A stretch of 47,760 nucleotides of DNA from SIG452 sp045541975. Lineage in GTDB: Bacteria > Bacillota > Clostridia > UMGS1840. Below are positions 34,536-41,634 of this stretch, one piece after another; positions within the stretch are counted from its first letter, which is position 1, and each line of letters begins with the position of its first letter. The translations under genes were made by a program, and so were the position numbers. The notes beneath the pieces were generated by a model, which saw only the letters and a list, made by a program, of their open reading frames with translations, was not told the origin of the DNA and did no database searches. The stretch spans positions 1 through 47,760 of the forward strand of contig JAZQKB010000013.1 in assembly GCA_045541975.1 (NCBI GenBank), written 5' to 3'.

Positions 34536-36425
34536 ATGAAAAAACATGTGAAAAACATAGGCTTTTATGCTTTATTGTTTGTGGTGTTTATGGTGGTTCT
34601 TTCAGTATTGACTGCAGGCCCCACAATAGATACGATTAATTATTCTGATTTTGTAAATTCCTTTAAAGCGGGAGAAATTCGCTCGATGGATTATTATCTG
34701 GGAGAAAACCGTATCGAAGGGATTCGGAACATCAAGGGGTATGAAAAACGGTTTGAAGTAGTGATCCCCAGTCTTGACACCCTAAATCAGGATGTTGGCG
34801 TTGAAATTACCAAATCTATGACTGCCACCGAAGGTAATAAACTGACCTATAAGGTAATTCAGCCTCAGTCAGCGCCCTGGTGGTTTGCTCTGATTTCACC
34901 CTTGGGATTGATAGTGATTGCCGTTTTATTCTGGGTGTTTTTCCTCCGTCAGGCAAACGGCGGTGGTGGAGCCATGGCATTCGGAAAGAGTAAGGCGAAA
35001 ATGACCGACCCCTCCAAAACCACAGTAACTTTTATGGATGTGGCAGGAGCTGACGAAGAAAAAGAAGAATTAAAGGAAGTTGTGGACTTCTTAAAACATC
35101 CTGACAAGTATCATGCAATCGGTGCAAGAATCCCCAAAGGGTTATTGCTGGTCGGACCTCCGGGTACCGGTAAAACCTTGCTGGCAAAAGCTTGTGCAGG
35201 AGAAGCCGGCGTTCCCTTCTTCTCCATCAGCGGTTCCGACTTTGTGGAAATGTTTGTGGGTGTGGGCGCATCCCGTGTAAGAGACCTGTTTGAAAACGCC
35301 AAAAAAGCCGCACCGTGTATTATTTTTATTGACGAAATTGACGCCGTTGGCCGTCATAGAGGGGCAGGCCTTGGTGGCGGTCACGATGAACGTGAACAGA
35401 CCTTAAACCAGTTGTTGGTTGAAATGGACGGCTTCACGGAAAATCAAAATATTATCATTATTGCTGCAACCAACCGTCCCGACATTTTAGACCCGGCATT
35501 GCTTCGTCCCGGCAGATTTGACCGTCAGTTGGTAGTAAACTATCCCGACGTTAAGGGCAGAGAAGAAATCTTAAGAGTTCATGCAAGAAAGAAACCCTTA
35601 GCAGCTGATGTAGACTTAGGTGTAATTGCTAAAACCACTGCAGGTTTTACCGGTGCAGATTTGGAAAACCTCTTGAATGAAAGTGCACTGTTGGCAGCAC
35701 GTCAGCAGAAAACCAAAATCAATATGCAGGATGTTTCCGAAGCTATGATCAAGGTAATTGCAGGACCGGAAAAGAAATCCAAAAAAGCCAGTGAAAAAGA
35801 AAAGAAATTGACCGCTTATCATGAAGCAGGTCATGCAATTGTCACCAAATTACTGCCCAATCAGGACCCCGTACATCAGATTTCCATTATTCCCAGAGGT
35901 CGTGCAGGCGGTTATACCCTGTCTTTGCCCAGCGAGGATAAAATGTATGCTTCCAAAGTGGGCATGATGGAAGAAATTGTGGTGTTGTTAGGTGGCCGCG
36001 TGGCAGAAAAACTGGTGCTGGACGATATTTCTACCGGTGCTTCCAATGATATTCAGCGTGCTACTAAAATTGCCCGTGAAATGATTACCAAATACGGTAT
36101 GAGTGAAAAACTTGGTCCCATCTGCTTTGGTAGCGAGCAGGATGAAGTGTTTATCGGGAAAGATTTTGGGCAGACCAGAAACTATTCTGAGCAGGTAGCA
36201 GCATTAATCGACGAAGAGATTAAATCCGTAATTGACAGTTGCTATAACCGTTGCCAGAGTCTGCTTTCCGACAATATGGAATTACTCCATGCACTGTCTG
36301 ACTTATTGCTGGAAAAAGAAAAGGTAGAAGGCGACGAATTCTTAGCTCTTTATAATAAGATGAACGGAATCGTGGAACCTGCATCCAAAGTAGCTGAAAA
36401 CGAGGCACAAGATGGCAACGAATAA
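34536..36425 (+). CDS. ftsH: ATP-dependent zinc metalloprotease FtsH
   Basis: Membrane-anchored AAA+ protease for quality control. It has 629 residues. Two membrane segments flank an extracytoplasmic domain of about 85 residues. Walker A GPPGTGKT is at 207-214, Walker B IIFIDEIDAVGRHRG and the zinc motif HEAGH at 429-433. ATG 34536 has a perfect AGGAGGT five bases upstream. Its 3' end overlaps the RNase H gene by 14 bases, so the two are coupled. Confidence 0.97.
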   Translation: MKKHVKNIGFYALLFVVFMVVLSVLTAGPTIDTINYSDFVNSFKAGEIRSMDYYLGENRIEGIRNIKGYEKRFEVVIPSLDTLNQDVGVEITKSMTATEGNKLTYKVIQPQSAPWWFALISPLGLIVIAVLFWVFFLRQANGGGGAMAFGKSKAKMTDPSKTTVTFMDVAGADEEKEELKEVVDFLKHPDKYHAIGARIPKGLLLVGPPGTGKTLLAKACAGEAGVPFFSISGSDFVEMFVGVGASRVRDLFENAKKAAPCIIFIDEIDAVGRHRGAGLGGGHDEREQTLNQLLVEMDGFTENQNIIIIAATNRPDILDPALLRPGRFDRQLVVNYPDVKGREEILRVHARKKPLAADVDLGVIAKTTAGFTGADLENLLNESALLAARQQKTKINMQDVSEAMIKVIAGPEKKSKKASEKEKKLTAYHEAGHAIVTKLLPNQDPVHQISIIPRGRAGGYTLSLPSEDKMYASKVGMMEEIVVLLGGRVAEKLVLDDISTGASNDIQRATKIAREMITKYGMSEKLGPICFGSEQDEVFIGKDFGQTRNYSEQVAALIDEEIKSVIDSCYNRCQSLLSDNMELLHALSDLLLEKEKVEGDEFLALYNKMNGIVEPASKVAENEAQDGNE

Positions 36426-37026
36426 GAAAAAATTCTATGCTGTAAAAGTGGGCGCAATACCCGGCATCTATGAGTCCTGGGCAGAATGTGAACCCTTAAT
36501 CAAGGGCTTTCCCGGTGCAGAATATAAAAGTTTTCCCACGAAAATGGAAGCTGAGTATTATCTTACAGGAAATGCTCCCCAAACGGAAGAATTGCCTCCC
36601 GAGGGAACTCTTTATGCCTATGTGGACGGAAGCTATCATATTGAAAGCGGCTTCTATGGCTACGGTGTGGTGTTGATTTTTCCGGACGGTCATACTGAGG
36701 AGCAATCCGGCGGTGACAAAAAAGAAGAAGTTGCCACCATGCGGAATGTGGCAGGAGAATTAAAAGGTGCTATGCTTGCCATGCAGTATGCGGTGAATCA
36801 CGGGTTTTCCCGCGTAAAAATCTTTCACGATTACGAAGGGATTGCCAAGTGGGCAAAAGGGGAATGGAAAACCAACCTGGATGCCACTGCTGCTTACCGT
36901 GAATTTGCCTGGATGATTGGAGCTAAAATTAAAGTGGACTTTCAGAAAGTGGATGCTCATACTGGCGTTTTTTATAACGAACGGGCAGACATTTTAGCAA
37001 AGCAGGGCGCAGGTATTTTAGAATAG
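36412..37026 (+). CDS. rnhA: Ribonuclease H with N-terminal hybrid-binding domain
   Basis: The protein has 204 residues. The N-terminal 45 residues are the RNA/DNA hybrid-binding (caulimovirus viroplasmin-like) domain, YAVKVGAIPGIYESWAEC through YKSFPTKMEAEYY. The RNase H fold follows, with all four acidic catalytic residues: D72 (YVDGSY), E116 (AGELKGA), D140 (HDYEG) and D193 (NERADILAKQ). It removes RNA from RNA-DNA hybrids. The start codon lies inside the end of ftsH. Confidence 0.92.
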   Translation: MATNKKKFYAVKVGAIPGIYESWAECEPLIKGFPGAEYKSFPTKMEAEYYLTGNAPQTEELPPEGTLYAYVDGSYHIESGFYGYGVVLIFPDGHTEEQSGGDKKEEVATMRNVAGELKGAMLAMQYAVNHGFSRVKIFHDYEGIAKWAKGEWKTNLDATAAYREFAWMIGAKIKVDFQKVDAHTGVFYNERADILAKQGAGILE

Positions 37027-37040
37027 TTTAGAATCATTAA

Positions 37041-37078
37041 AAAAATGACAATATTTGTTTTCAAGTATTGTCATTTTT
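37041..37078 (+). terminator. Terminator after rnhA that contains the next -35 box
   Basis: AAAAATGACAATA (37041-37053) pairs perfectly with TATTGTCATTTTT (37066-37078) and more T follow. The right arm holds TTGTCA, the -35 box of the following promoter. A near-identical module is at 41522-41575. Confidence 0.85.
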
Positions 37079-37096
37079 ATTTTTTTGTGATATAAT
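37068..37096 (+). promoter_or_regulatory. Promoter embedded in the rnhA terminator
   Basis: TTGTCA (37068-37073), 17 bases, then TATAAT (37091-37096) preceded by TGA, giving an extended -10. The -35 box lies in the terminator stem and the T run forms the spacer. Confidence 0.75.
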
Positions 37097-37102
37097 AGGC
37101 AT

Positions 37103-37267
37103 CAATAATATGCGCACAACGAACAACCCTCATCACTTGGCATACACTCGGTACGCCTTCGGATAACCCTTGCGGGATTGGTTTGTCCGTTCTGCATCAT
37201 TTTCTCTTCATCTAAAATCCATGAAGAATCCAATATATAAGAGCTTTTTCTCTGGATGGAGGTTACA
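37103..37267 (+). other. Structured leader of the ElaA-type gene
   Basis: About 165 untranslated bases. GGCATAC (37138-37144) pairs with GTACGCC (37150-37156), and further downstream CCC and GGG stretches (near 37168-37178) can form a second small stem. Outer parts show loose complementarity (AACGAACA near 37119 with TTTGTCCGTT near 37183). No known riboswitch could be recognised. It may be a structured leader or a small intergenic repeat element. Confidence 0.4.
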
Positions 37268-37702
37268 ATGGAATTGATTGCGAAAAGCTTTTTTGAGCTT
37301 TCTTTAGAAGAATTATACGAAATTATCAAATCCAGGGCAGAGGTTTTCTTATTGGAGCAACATATTATTTGTCAGGATTTGGATGATCTGGATTACCAAA
37401 GTTTGCACTGCTTTTTTCGTGAGGGTAACCGTGTTACAGCATATCTGAGAGCATTTCTTTTAGAGCCGGAAGTGGTAACGGTAGGACGGGTATTAACCCT
37501 GGAGCATGGCAAAGGCTTTGGGCGAGAATTAATGCTTCAGAGCATGGAGGCAATTAGCAAGCATTTTTCTTGTCAAAAAATTAGTCTTCATGCGCAAAAG
37601 CAGGCTGCAGGCTTTTATCAAAAACTCGGATTTCACACTGTTTCCAATGAGTTTTTGGAGGAGGGCGTTATTCATATTACTATGGAGAAACCACTGCCGT
37701 GA
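37268..37702 (+). CDS. ElaA-like GNAT acetyltransferase
   Basis: The protein has 144 residues and matches the ElaA subgroup of GNAT enzymes at its N-terminus (SRAEVFLLEQHIICQDLDDLD). The acetyl-CoA part is VGRVLTLEHGKGFGRELM, followed by ISLHAQKQAAGFYQKLGF, a typical GNAT ending. The substrate is unknown. ATG 37268 was chosen because GGAGGT lies four bases upstream; an ATG 12 bases earlier overlaps that site. Two more small genes follow closely, the third also acyltransferase-like. Confidence 0.85.
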   Translation: MELIAKSFFELSLEELYEIIKSRAEVFLLEQHIICQDLDDLDYQSLHCFFREGNRVTAYLRAFLLEPEVVTVGRVLTLEHGKGFGRELMLQSMEAISKHFSCQKISLHAQKQAAGFYQKLGFHTVSNEFLEEGVIHITMEKPLP

Positions 37703-37725
37703 TGCTGTGAGGTGGGGAGGATATT

Positions 37726-38016
37726 ATGCAACAGAAAACGATGGGGACCGTGATTAGCGTTTCTAAGCAATGGTGGCTTAAGGTGAATACCAAACCGGTC
37801 AGACGCCATGCATTGGACGGCGCATTTTTTCCTCATATCATCAAGGTGAATTACATGGTCGATGGTAAAAATTATGTGAAACGAAAATGGATTCCTGCGA
37901 AAGCTTCTGTGCCTTTGAAAGGAAGCAAGGTTACAGTCATTTATTCATTGCAGAAGCCTGCTAAGGCACAGATTAATATAGCCGTTTCCAATGAATTGCA
38001 TCATTTAGAACGATAA
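37726..38016 (+). CDS. Small basic conserved-looking protein, unknown function
   Basis: The protein has 96 residues. The sequence GTVISVSKQWWLKVNTKP through KVTVIYSLQKPAKAQI suggests one small beta-barrel of about 80 residues: short strands, many Lys and Val, a double Trp, and RRHALDGAFFPHIIKV in the middle. There is no signal peptide or membrane segment. It has a very strong ribosome site (GGGGAGG). I recall similar short proteins in other Clostridia but cannot name a function. Neighbours are two acyltransferase-type genes. Confidence 0.75.
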   Translation: MQQKTMGTVISVSKQWWLKVNTKPVRRHALDGAFFPHIIKVNYMVDGKNYVKRKWIPAKASVPLKGSKVTVIYSLQKPAKAQINIAVSNELHHLER

Positions 38017-38027
38017 AGGAGAACCAT

Positions 38028-38846
38028 ATGGACAACAAAGTACAAATAATCAGAAAATGGTATGAAAAACTGGGATTTCCAAGTCAGTTTGATGAACTGT
38101 TTGAAGACCTTTTAACCAGAAAAACGGTTCCGGATAACTGTGTATTGGAACGCTATAGCGAGCTTTTGGACCCCAACGGCGATGCAGAATTAAATATGCT
38201 GATGCTTTTGTACTTATGCGAAGAATTGAAGCAGTGGTATTGCGATCACGGAATTTCAGAAGAAATTTTCGTACATACCATGAAAGACTTGATTCTGTGG
38301 GTGGAAGACTATTTCAAGCAGTCCGGAGGTGTGTTCGGAATTGCCTTCGAGGTGCTTTGGTTAGGTACTTATTATTCCGGCAAATTATTCCGCTTGGGCA
38401 GGCTGGAATTTGAACTCGCTACCGCATGGAGAGATATTCCGGGAACCCATATTAAAAACGGAGACACATACATTTCCGTGCATATTCCCGAAGGCGGAGG
38501 GATGACGCCCGAAGCTTGCCAGGAATCTTTTGATATGGCTGTGCCATTTTTCAAAGAACATTTTCCTAATCATCATTTCGATTGCTTTTTGTGTCACACT
38601 TGGATGTTTGATGAACAGTTGAAATCTGTGTTATCGCCTGATTCCAACATTGTGAAATTTTTTGATTTTTTCAAAGTGGTAAGCTTGGAAGAATCTGACG
38701 AAATCATCCGTCACGTTTTCGGCAACGGCTCCACCAGAGAAAATATTTTAGACCGTCCCTGCAAATCTTCGTTAACCCGTTGGATTGTGCAAACCGTGAA
38801 GGAAAACGGCAAATTCTACGAAGGTTTTGGCGTTCGGATGGTATAG
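38028..38846 (+). CDS. Acyltransferase-like protein (NAT_N/GNAT_C type)
   Basis: The protein has 272 residues. The N-terminal half is helical (about 1-110). The C-terminal half shows the pattern of the GNAT-like C-terminal domain family: YYSGKLFRLGRLEFE, VHIPEGGGMTPEACQESF, then DCFLCHTWMFDEQL and a final SNIVKFFDFFKVV. Family members are annotated as acyltransferase-domain proteins with unknown substrate. AAAGGAG lies before the ATG, 11 bases after the small basic protein. It is last in the three-gene unit; no clear terminator is seen before the T-box promoter. Confidence 0.75.
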   Translation: MDNKVQIIRKWYEKLGFPSQFDELFEDLLTRKTVPDNCVLERYSELLDPNGDAELNMLMLLYLCEELKQWYCDHGISEEIFVHTMKDLILWVEDYFKQSGGVFGIAFEVLWLGTYYSGKLFRLGRLEFELATAWRDIPGTHIKNGDTYISVHIPEGGGMTPEACQESFDMAVPFFKEHFPNHHFDCFLCHTWMFDEQLKSVLSPDSNIVKFFDFFKVVSLEESDEIIRHVFGNGSTRENILDRPCKSSLTRWIVQTVKENGKFYEGFGVRMV

Positions 38847-38867
38847 ATTGGAAAATTAAAAAAATAC

Positions 38868-38896
38868 TTGACAATTCCTATGGAATGTGGTATACT
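38868..38896 (+). promoter_or_regulatory. Promoter of the T-box transcript
   Basis: TTGACA (38868-38873), a 17-base spacer and TATACT (38891-38896). Transcription would begin near 38903, just before T-box stem I. Confidence 0.85.
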
Positions 38897-38902
38897 TTGC
38901 TT

Positions 38903-39198
38903 TAATGAAAGGCTGTGACGAAGAGGGCAAATCCAAGAGAACCCAAGAGAGAAGTGGCGGTTGGTGCGAGCCATGGGGGACAGGGTTTGTTTGTAGCTTC
39001 TGAGCCGGGAGGAAGAAAGTTTCCCTTTTAGGGGAATGAGTAGAACCTCTCCGTGATTGCTGCGTGAAGGCATTAGAGGTTGTTAGACCTCAAGAGTGGC
39101 GATATTTTATCGCAATTTGAGTGGTACCGCGGGTGCATAATTTAGATGTTACACTCGTCTCAAAGAATTTTACCGATGCTTTGAGGCGAGATTTTTTT
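38903..39198 (+). promoter_or_regulatory. T-box riboswitch leader
   Basis: A full T-box leader. Stem I base: GGCT (38911-38914) with AGCC (39002-39005) and GAAG (38920-38923) with CTTC (38997-39000) around a K-turn-like loop; CAAATCC (38928-38934) pairs with GGGTTTG (38983-38989) above. The distal part has GGCGGTTGGTGCGAGCC. The specifier loop 3' strand is TTTGTAG, so the codon is TGT or GTA. A stem III (GCGATA/TATCGC, near 39100-39112) precedes the T-box GAGTGGTACCGCGGG (39119-39133). Its GAGTG can pair with CACTC (39152-39156) to form the antiterminator. Uncharged tRNA would let transcription pass into the ligase gene. Confidence 0.93.
39154..39198 (+). terminator. T-box regulated terminator
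   Basis: CTCGTCTCAAAG (39154-39165) pairs with CTTTGAGGCGAG (39179-39190) with one G-U pair, followed by seven T. Its 5' arm overlaps the CACTC used by the antiterminator, so the two structures exclude each other. Confidence 0.9.
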
Positions 39199-39224
39199 GC
39201 CTCAAAAAAGGAGGATTTTTTATC

Positions 39225-41516
39225 ATGGAAAACTCAATGAACATTAACCAAAAAATCAAGGAGATGGCGTTTCGTATCCGGGAACTTCGGGAAATTGAAG
39301 GTGTAACCCCTGAAGAAATGGCGCAAAAAACCGGTATTTCTGCCGAAGAATACTTAAAATGCGAAAATGGGGAAGCAGACTTAAACTTTGCTTTCATTTA
39401 CCGTTGTGCAGACATCTTCGGCGTTAACGTAACTGATATTATCGAAGGTGCCAGCCCCAATCTTCGTTCCTACACCGTAACCCGTGCAGGAGCAGGTCAG
39501 CAGATTGCGAAGGCACACGGTATGGTGTACTACAATATGGCACACGCATTCCGGAACCGTATTGCAGAACCTTTGTATGTAATCAGTGCATACGACGAAG
39601 CAGCACAGAACAAAGATATTGAATTAACCACTCATGACGGTCAGGAATGTGACATTGTCATCGAGGGGAATTTGATGGTGCAAATCGGAGAACATAAGGA
39701 AGTGCTTGGCCCCGGCGACAGCATTTATTACAACAGTAACACTCCCCACGGTATGATTGCCGTGAACGGAAAAGACTGTAAATTCTATGCAATTGTGCTC
39801 CGTGCTGATGCAGAAACCGTGGAAACCACCAAAGAAGTGGTTCCCACCGAACAGATTATCGGTTCTATTCACAGAGACACGAAAGACAGAATTTATCATA
39901 AATTTATTGATGTGGTGGAAGACGAACAGGGGACTCCTACCTCCATCACCTTTAAAAACACCGAAAAATTCAATTTCGCATTCGACTTGGTGGACGAGCT
40001 ATCCAGAAAAGAACCGGAAAAGCTCTGTATGCTCCACATTTCCAAAAACAAAACGGAGCGTCGTTTCACCTTTACCGACATGCGTAAAAAATCCAGTCAG
40101 TGTGCCAACTACTTTGCATCCTTAGGCATTAAAAAGGGTGACAGAGTTATGCTGATTTTAAAACGTCACTACCAGTTCTGGATTGCAATGCTTGGCTTAA
40201 ATAAGCTGGGTGCTATTGCCATTCCGGCAGTTGATCAGCTCCATGAACACGATTTGGAATACCGTTTCCAGGCAGCAGGTGTCAGCGCCATTGTTTGTAC
40301 GGCAGACGGCGAAGTGGCAAATTATGTGGATGAGGCTGCAAAAACTTGTCCTACCCTTCAACATAAAATGATTGTTGGTGGTAAAAAAGAAGGCTGGAGA
40401 CCTTTTAACGAAGAATATAAACGATTCAGCACTCATTTTGACCGTACCGAGGATTCTCCCTGCGGTGATGACACCATGCTTATGTACTTCACCTCCGGTA
40501 CCTCCGGTTATCCCAAAATTGCAACTCATAACTATAAATATCCTTTAGGTCACTTCCATACCGCAAAATACTGGCACAATGTGGATCCCGACGGACTGCA
40601 CTTTACCATTTCCGATACCGGTTGGGCAAAGGCAATGTGGGGAAAACTGTACGGCCAGTGGCTCTGCGAAGCCGCTACCTTTGTGTATGACTTTGACCGT
40701 TTCGATGCGGCAGAAATTCTGCCCATGTTCCAGAAACATCATATCACCACCTTCTGTGCACCGCCAACGATGCTTCGTATGATGGTAAAACAGGATATTT
40801 CCAAATATGATTTCTCCTCCGTTCGTCATATGACCACTGCAGGGGAAGCGTTGAACCCTGAGGTATACCGTCAATTTGAAAAAGCTACGGGACTTCAGAT
40901 TAAAGAAGGCTTCGGTCAGACCGAAAGTACCATGATTATCGGTAATTTGGTTGGCAAACCTCATAAAATCGGTGCAATGGGTAAACCTGCGCCTATTTAT
41001 AAGGTGGAACTGCACAATGCCGACGGTGAACAGGTAAAAACCAGTGAATCCGGCGAAATTGTAATCAACGTGAAAGACGGTGCTCCCTGCGGTCTGTTTA
41101 CCGGTTACTACGGTGACGAAGAAAAAACCAAAGAAGTATGGCACGACGGCTACTATCATACCGGTGACGTTGCTTGGTGCGATGAAGACGGTTACTATTG
41201 GTATGTAGGTCGTGTGGATGACGTTATCAAATCCTCCGGTTACAGAATCGGACCCTTTGAAATTGAAAGCGTTATTATGGAATTGCCCTATGTTTTAGAA
41301 TGCGGCGTTTCTGCTGTTCCCGACGAAGTGAGAGGACAGATTGTAAAAGCTTCTATCGTTTTAGTAAACGGAAAAGAAGGTACTGATGAGCTGAAAAAAG
41401 AAATTCAGAACTACGTAAAGGAAAAAACAGCTCCCTACAAGTATCCCAGAATTGTAGAATTTAGAGATTCTCTGCCCAAAACTGTCAGTGGCAAAATTCA
41501 GCGTAATAAACTGTAA
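39225..41516 (+). CDS. XRE HTH - cupin - acyl-CoA ligase (AMP-forming) fusion
   Basis: The protein has 763 residues and three parts. Residues about 11-65 are an XRE-type helix-turn-helix (GVTPEEMAQKTGISAEEYLK). Residues about 120-195 are a cupin (IEGNLMVQIGEHKEVLGPGD and YYNSNTPHGM). Residues about 215-763 are an acyl-CoA synthetase: FTSGTSGYPK (422-431), GFGQTES, VDDVIKSSGYRIGPFEIE and the catalytic Lys757 in TVSGKIQRNKL. SDTGWAKAMWGKLYGQWL resembles medium-chain or acetyl-type ligases. The acid substrate is unknown. AAGGAGGA lies before the ATG. Expression is under the T-box leader, so it answers to an uncharged tRNA; a sensor head on a metabolic enzyme under amino-acid control is the unusual point. 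Confidence 0.88.
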   Translation: MENSMNINQKIKEMAFRIRELREIEGVTPEEMAQKTGISAEEYLKCENGEADLNFAFIYRCADIFGVNVTDIIEGASPNLRSYTVTRAGAGQQIAKAHGMVYYNMAHAFRNRIAEPLYVISAYDEAAQNKDIELTTHDGQECDIVIEGNLMVQIGEHKEVLGPGDSIYYNSNTPHGMIAVNGKDCKFYAIVLRADAETVETTKEVVPTEQIIGSIHRDTKDRIYHKFIDVVEDEQGTPTSITFKNTEKFNFAFDLVDELSRKEPEKLCMLHISKNKTERRFTFTDMRKKSSQCANYFASLGIKKGDRVMLILKRHYQFWIAMLGLNKLGAIAIPAVDQLHEHDLEYRFQAAGVSAIVCTADGEVANYVDEAAKTCPTLQHKMIVGGKKEGWRPFNEEYKRFSTHFDRTEDSPCGDDTMLMYFTSGTSGYPKIATHNYKYPLGHFHTAKYWHNVDPDGLHFTISDTGWAKAMWGKLYGQWLCEAATFVYDFDRFDAAEILPMFQKHHITTFCAPPTMLRMMVKQDISKYDFSSVRHMTTAGEALNPEVYRQFEKATGLQIKEGFGQTESTMIIGNLVGKPHKIGAMGKPAPIYKVELHNADGEQVKTSESGEIVINVKDGAPCGLFTGYYGDEEKTKEVWHDGYYHTGDVAWCDEDGYYWYVGRVDDVIKSSGYRIGPFEIESVIMELPYVLECGVSAVPDEVRGQIVKASIVLVNGKEGTDELKKEIQNYVKEKTAPYKYPRIVEFRDSLPKTVSGKIQRNKL

Positions 41517-41521
41517 AAATA

Positions 41522-41557
41522 AAAAATGACAATATTGTAACAAATATTGTCATTTTT
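41522..41557 (+). terminator. Terminator of the ligase gene that contains the next -35 box
   Basis: AAAAATGACAATATT (41522-41536) pairs perfectly over 15 bp with AATATTGTCATTTTT (41543-41557), six-base loop, followed by more T. It is very similar to the module after rnhA at 37041. Confidence 0.88.
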
Positions 41558-41575
41558 GTTTTTTTGTGCTATAAT
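41547..41575 (+). promoter_or_regulatory. Promoter embedded in the ligase terminator
   Basis: TTGTCA (41547-41552) lies in the right arm of the terminator stem; the T run serves as the 17-base spacer; TGCTATAAT gives an extended -10 (TATAAT 41570-41575). It would drive the coiled-coil membrane protein gene. Confidence 0.78.
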
Positions 41576-41634
41576 TGACACATATAGAAAACTTGCTTGG
41601 AAAGAATTACATAAAATGAAGGGAAGAAAATTTT

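Noticed and set aside
37102..37329. Minus-strand frame of 75 codons in the leader of the ElaA-type gene
   Set aside because: It runs through the promoter side and leader of a plus-strand gene and has no ribosome site; more likely chance or part of a repeat.
40545..41159. Minus-strand frame of 204 codons inside the ligase gene
   Set aside because: The plus strand encodes clear ligase motifs throughout; the minus frame shows no motif or start signal.
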